Position numbers and translations under genes: made by a program
Part shown: one piece after another, positions 4,989 through 5,188 of the stretch
Position numbering within the stretch: the stretch's first letter is position 1
How the letters are laid out: each line of letters begins with the position of its first letter
Notes under the pieces: model-generated
Databases searched by the model: none
Seen by the model: the letters and a program-made list of their open reading frames with translations, nothing else
Told to the model about the DNA's origin: nothing
Origin: JANXQG01 sp037147235
Lineage (GTDB): Bacteria > Planctomycetota > Planctomycetia > Pirellulales > Thermoguttaceae
Direction of reading: 5' to 3'
Length of the DNA stretch: 5,188 nucleotides
Assembly (NCBI GenBank): GCA_037147235.1
Contig: JBAWVO010000397.1
Location: 1-5,188, forward strand

Positions 4989-5188
4989 CTACGGGTCCCA
5001 GTGGCGATAAACTGCGTAATATGTTCCATCCTCTGAATCGTAGGCGACGTCCTTGATCCAAGGGGCTAATGGTAGCGTAGCACGCCTGCCCTGCGCCTGC
5101 AATCCGCCGCCGCGACCAGATCGCCCTCCGCGACCAGATCGCCGTCTCTCAATCAAAGTGTCGAGAACTCGTGCAAGTGGAACGAACC
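4989..5188 (-). CDS. C-terminal end of an unknown protein, 5' end outside the window
   Basis: A minus-strand frame is open from the window edge (first full codon 5186-5184) to TAG at 4991-4989, giving 65 residues with no start codon inside the window that need be used. The order is a short helix-like stretch FVPLARVLDTLIERR; a linker in which RSGRGG occurs twice in a row (residues 16-27); GLQAQGRRATLPLAPWIKD; and an ending VAYDSEDGTYYAVYRHWDP. The ending has the aromatic and acidic pattern of a beta hairpin and does not look like random translation. The two other minus-strand frames close at once with TGA. I recognise no family. The Arg/Gly linker could bind RNA or be merely flexible. The membrane protein gene follows 128 bp downstream on the same strand, with no clear terminator between. 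Confidence 0.6.
   Translation of the reverse strand, partial: FVPLARVLDTLIERRRSGRGGRSGRGGGLQAQGRRATLPLAPWIKDVAYDSEDGTYYAVYRHWDP
5106..5141 (-). repeat. In-frame 18-bp tandem duplication coding for RSGRGG twice
   Basis: On the plus strand CCGCGACCAGATCGCC occurs at 5110-5125 and again at 5128-5143, an 18-bp period. Read on the minus strand it gives the hexapeptide RSGRGG twice. Because 18 is a multiple of 3, the reading frame is kept, which supports coding. Confidence 0.85.

Overview
The window looks like bacterial chromosome of moderate GC (about 55-58% by eye). The best guess is a planctomycete. The hints are an 11-bp tandem repeat in a spacer, loosely packed genes separated by long structured spacers, a four-helix orphan membrane protein with a 'GWPF' loop of the kind common in that phylum, and clear Shine-Dalgarno sites. 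This is an inference from style and memory; no marker gene is present.

Layout. Bases 1-55 are five exact copies of an 11-mer. They are followed by what may be the last codons of a gene cut by the window edge (stop at 184-186). A small basic protein of unknown function (413-757, +) has an excellent ribosome binding site, and a nested inverted repeat sits across its stop codon. A 383-bp spacer holds several inverted repeats. It leads into the best-supported part of the window, a same-strand pair: an SGNH/GDSL-type hydrolase (1141-1719) and a large protein (1789-3846). The large protein joins a GHKL (Hsp90/MutL/histidine-kinase type) ATP-binding fold to an HExxH metallopeptidase-like motif. A 465-bp spacer follows, with a likely terminator and a run of small hairpins that includes a diverged 30-bp direct repeat. 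On the minus strand lie a four-helix membrane protein (4312-4860) and, upstream of it, the C-terminal end of another protein (4989-5188) that continues beyond the window.

Working together. The SGNH and GHKL-HExxH genes are 69 bp apart and probably share a transcript. Nothing in the sequence proves a shared pathway. The two minus-strand genes are 128 bp apart and may also be co-transcribed. They converge on the GHKL gene, and the spacer at 3847-4311 insulates the two units.

Most unusual points: the ATPase/HExxH fusion in which two ATP-site boxes depart from consensus; an SGNH hydrolase whose block V has Glu where the catalytic His is expected; and the hairpin array in the convergent spacer.
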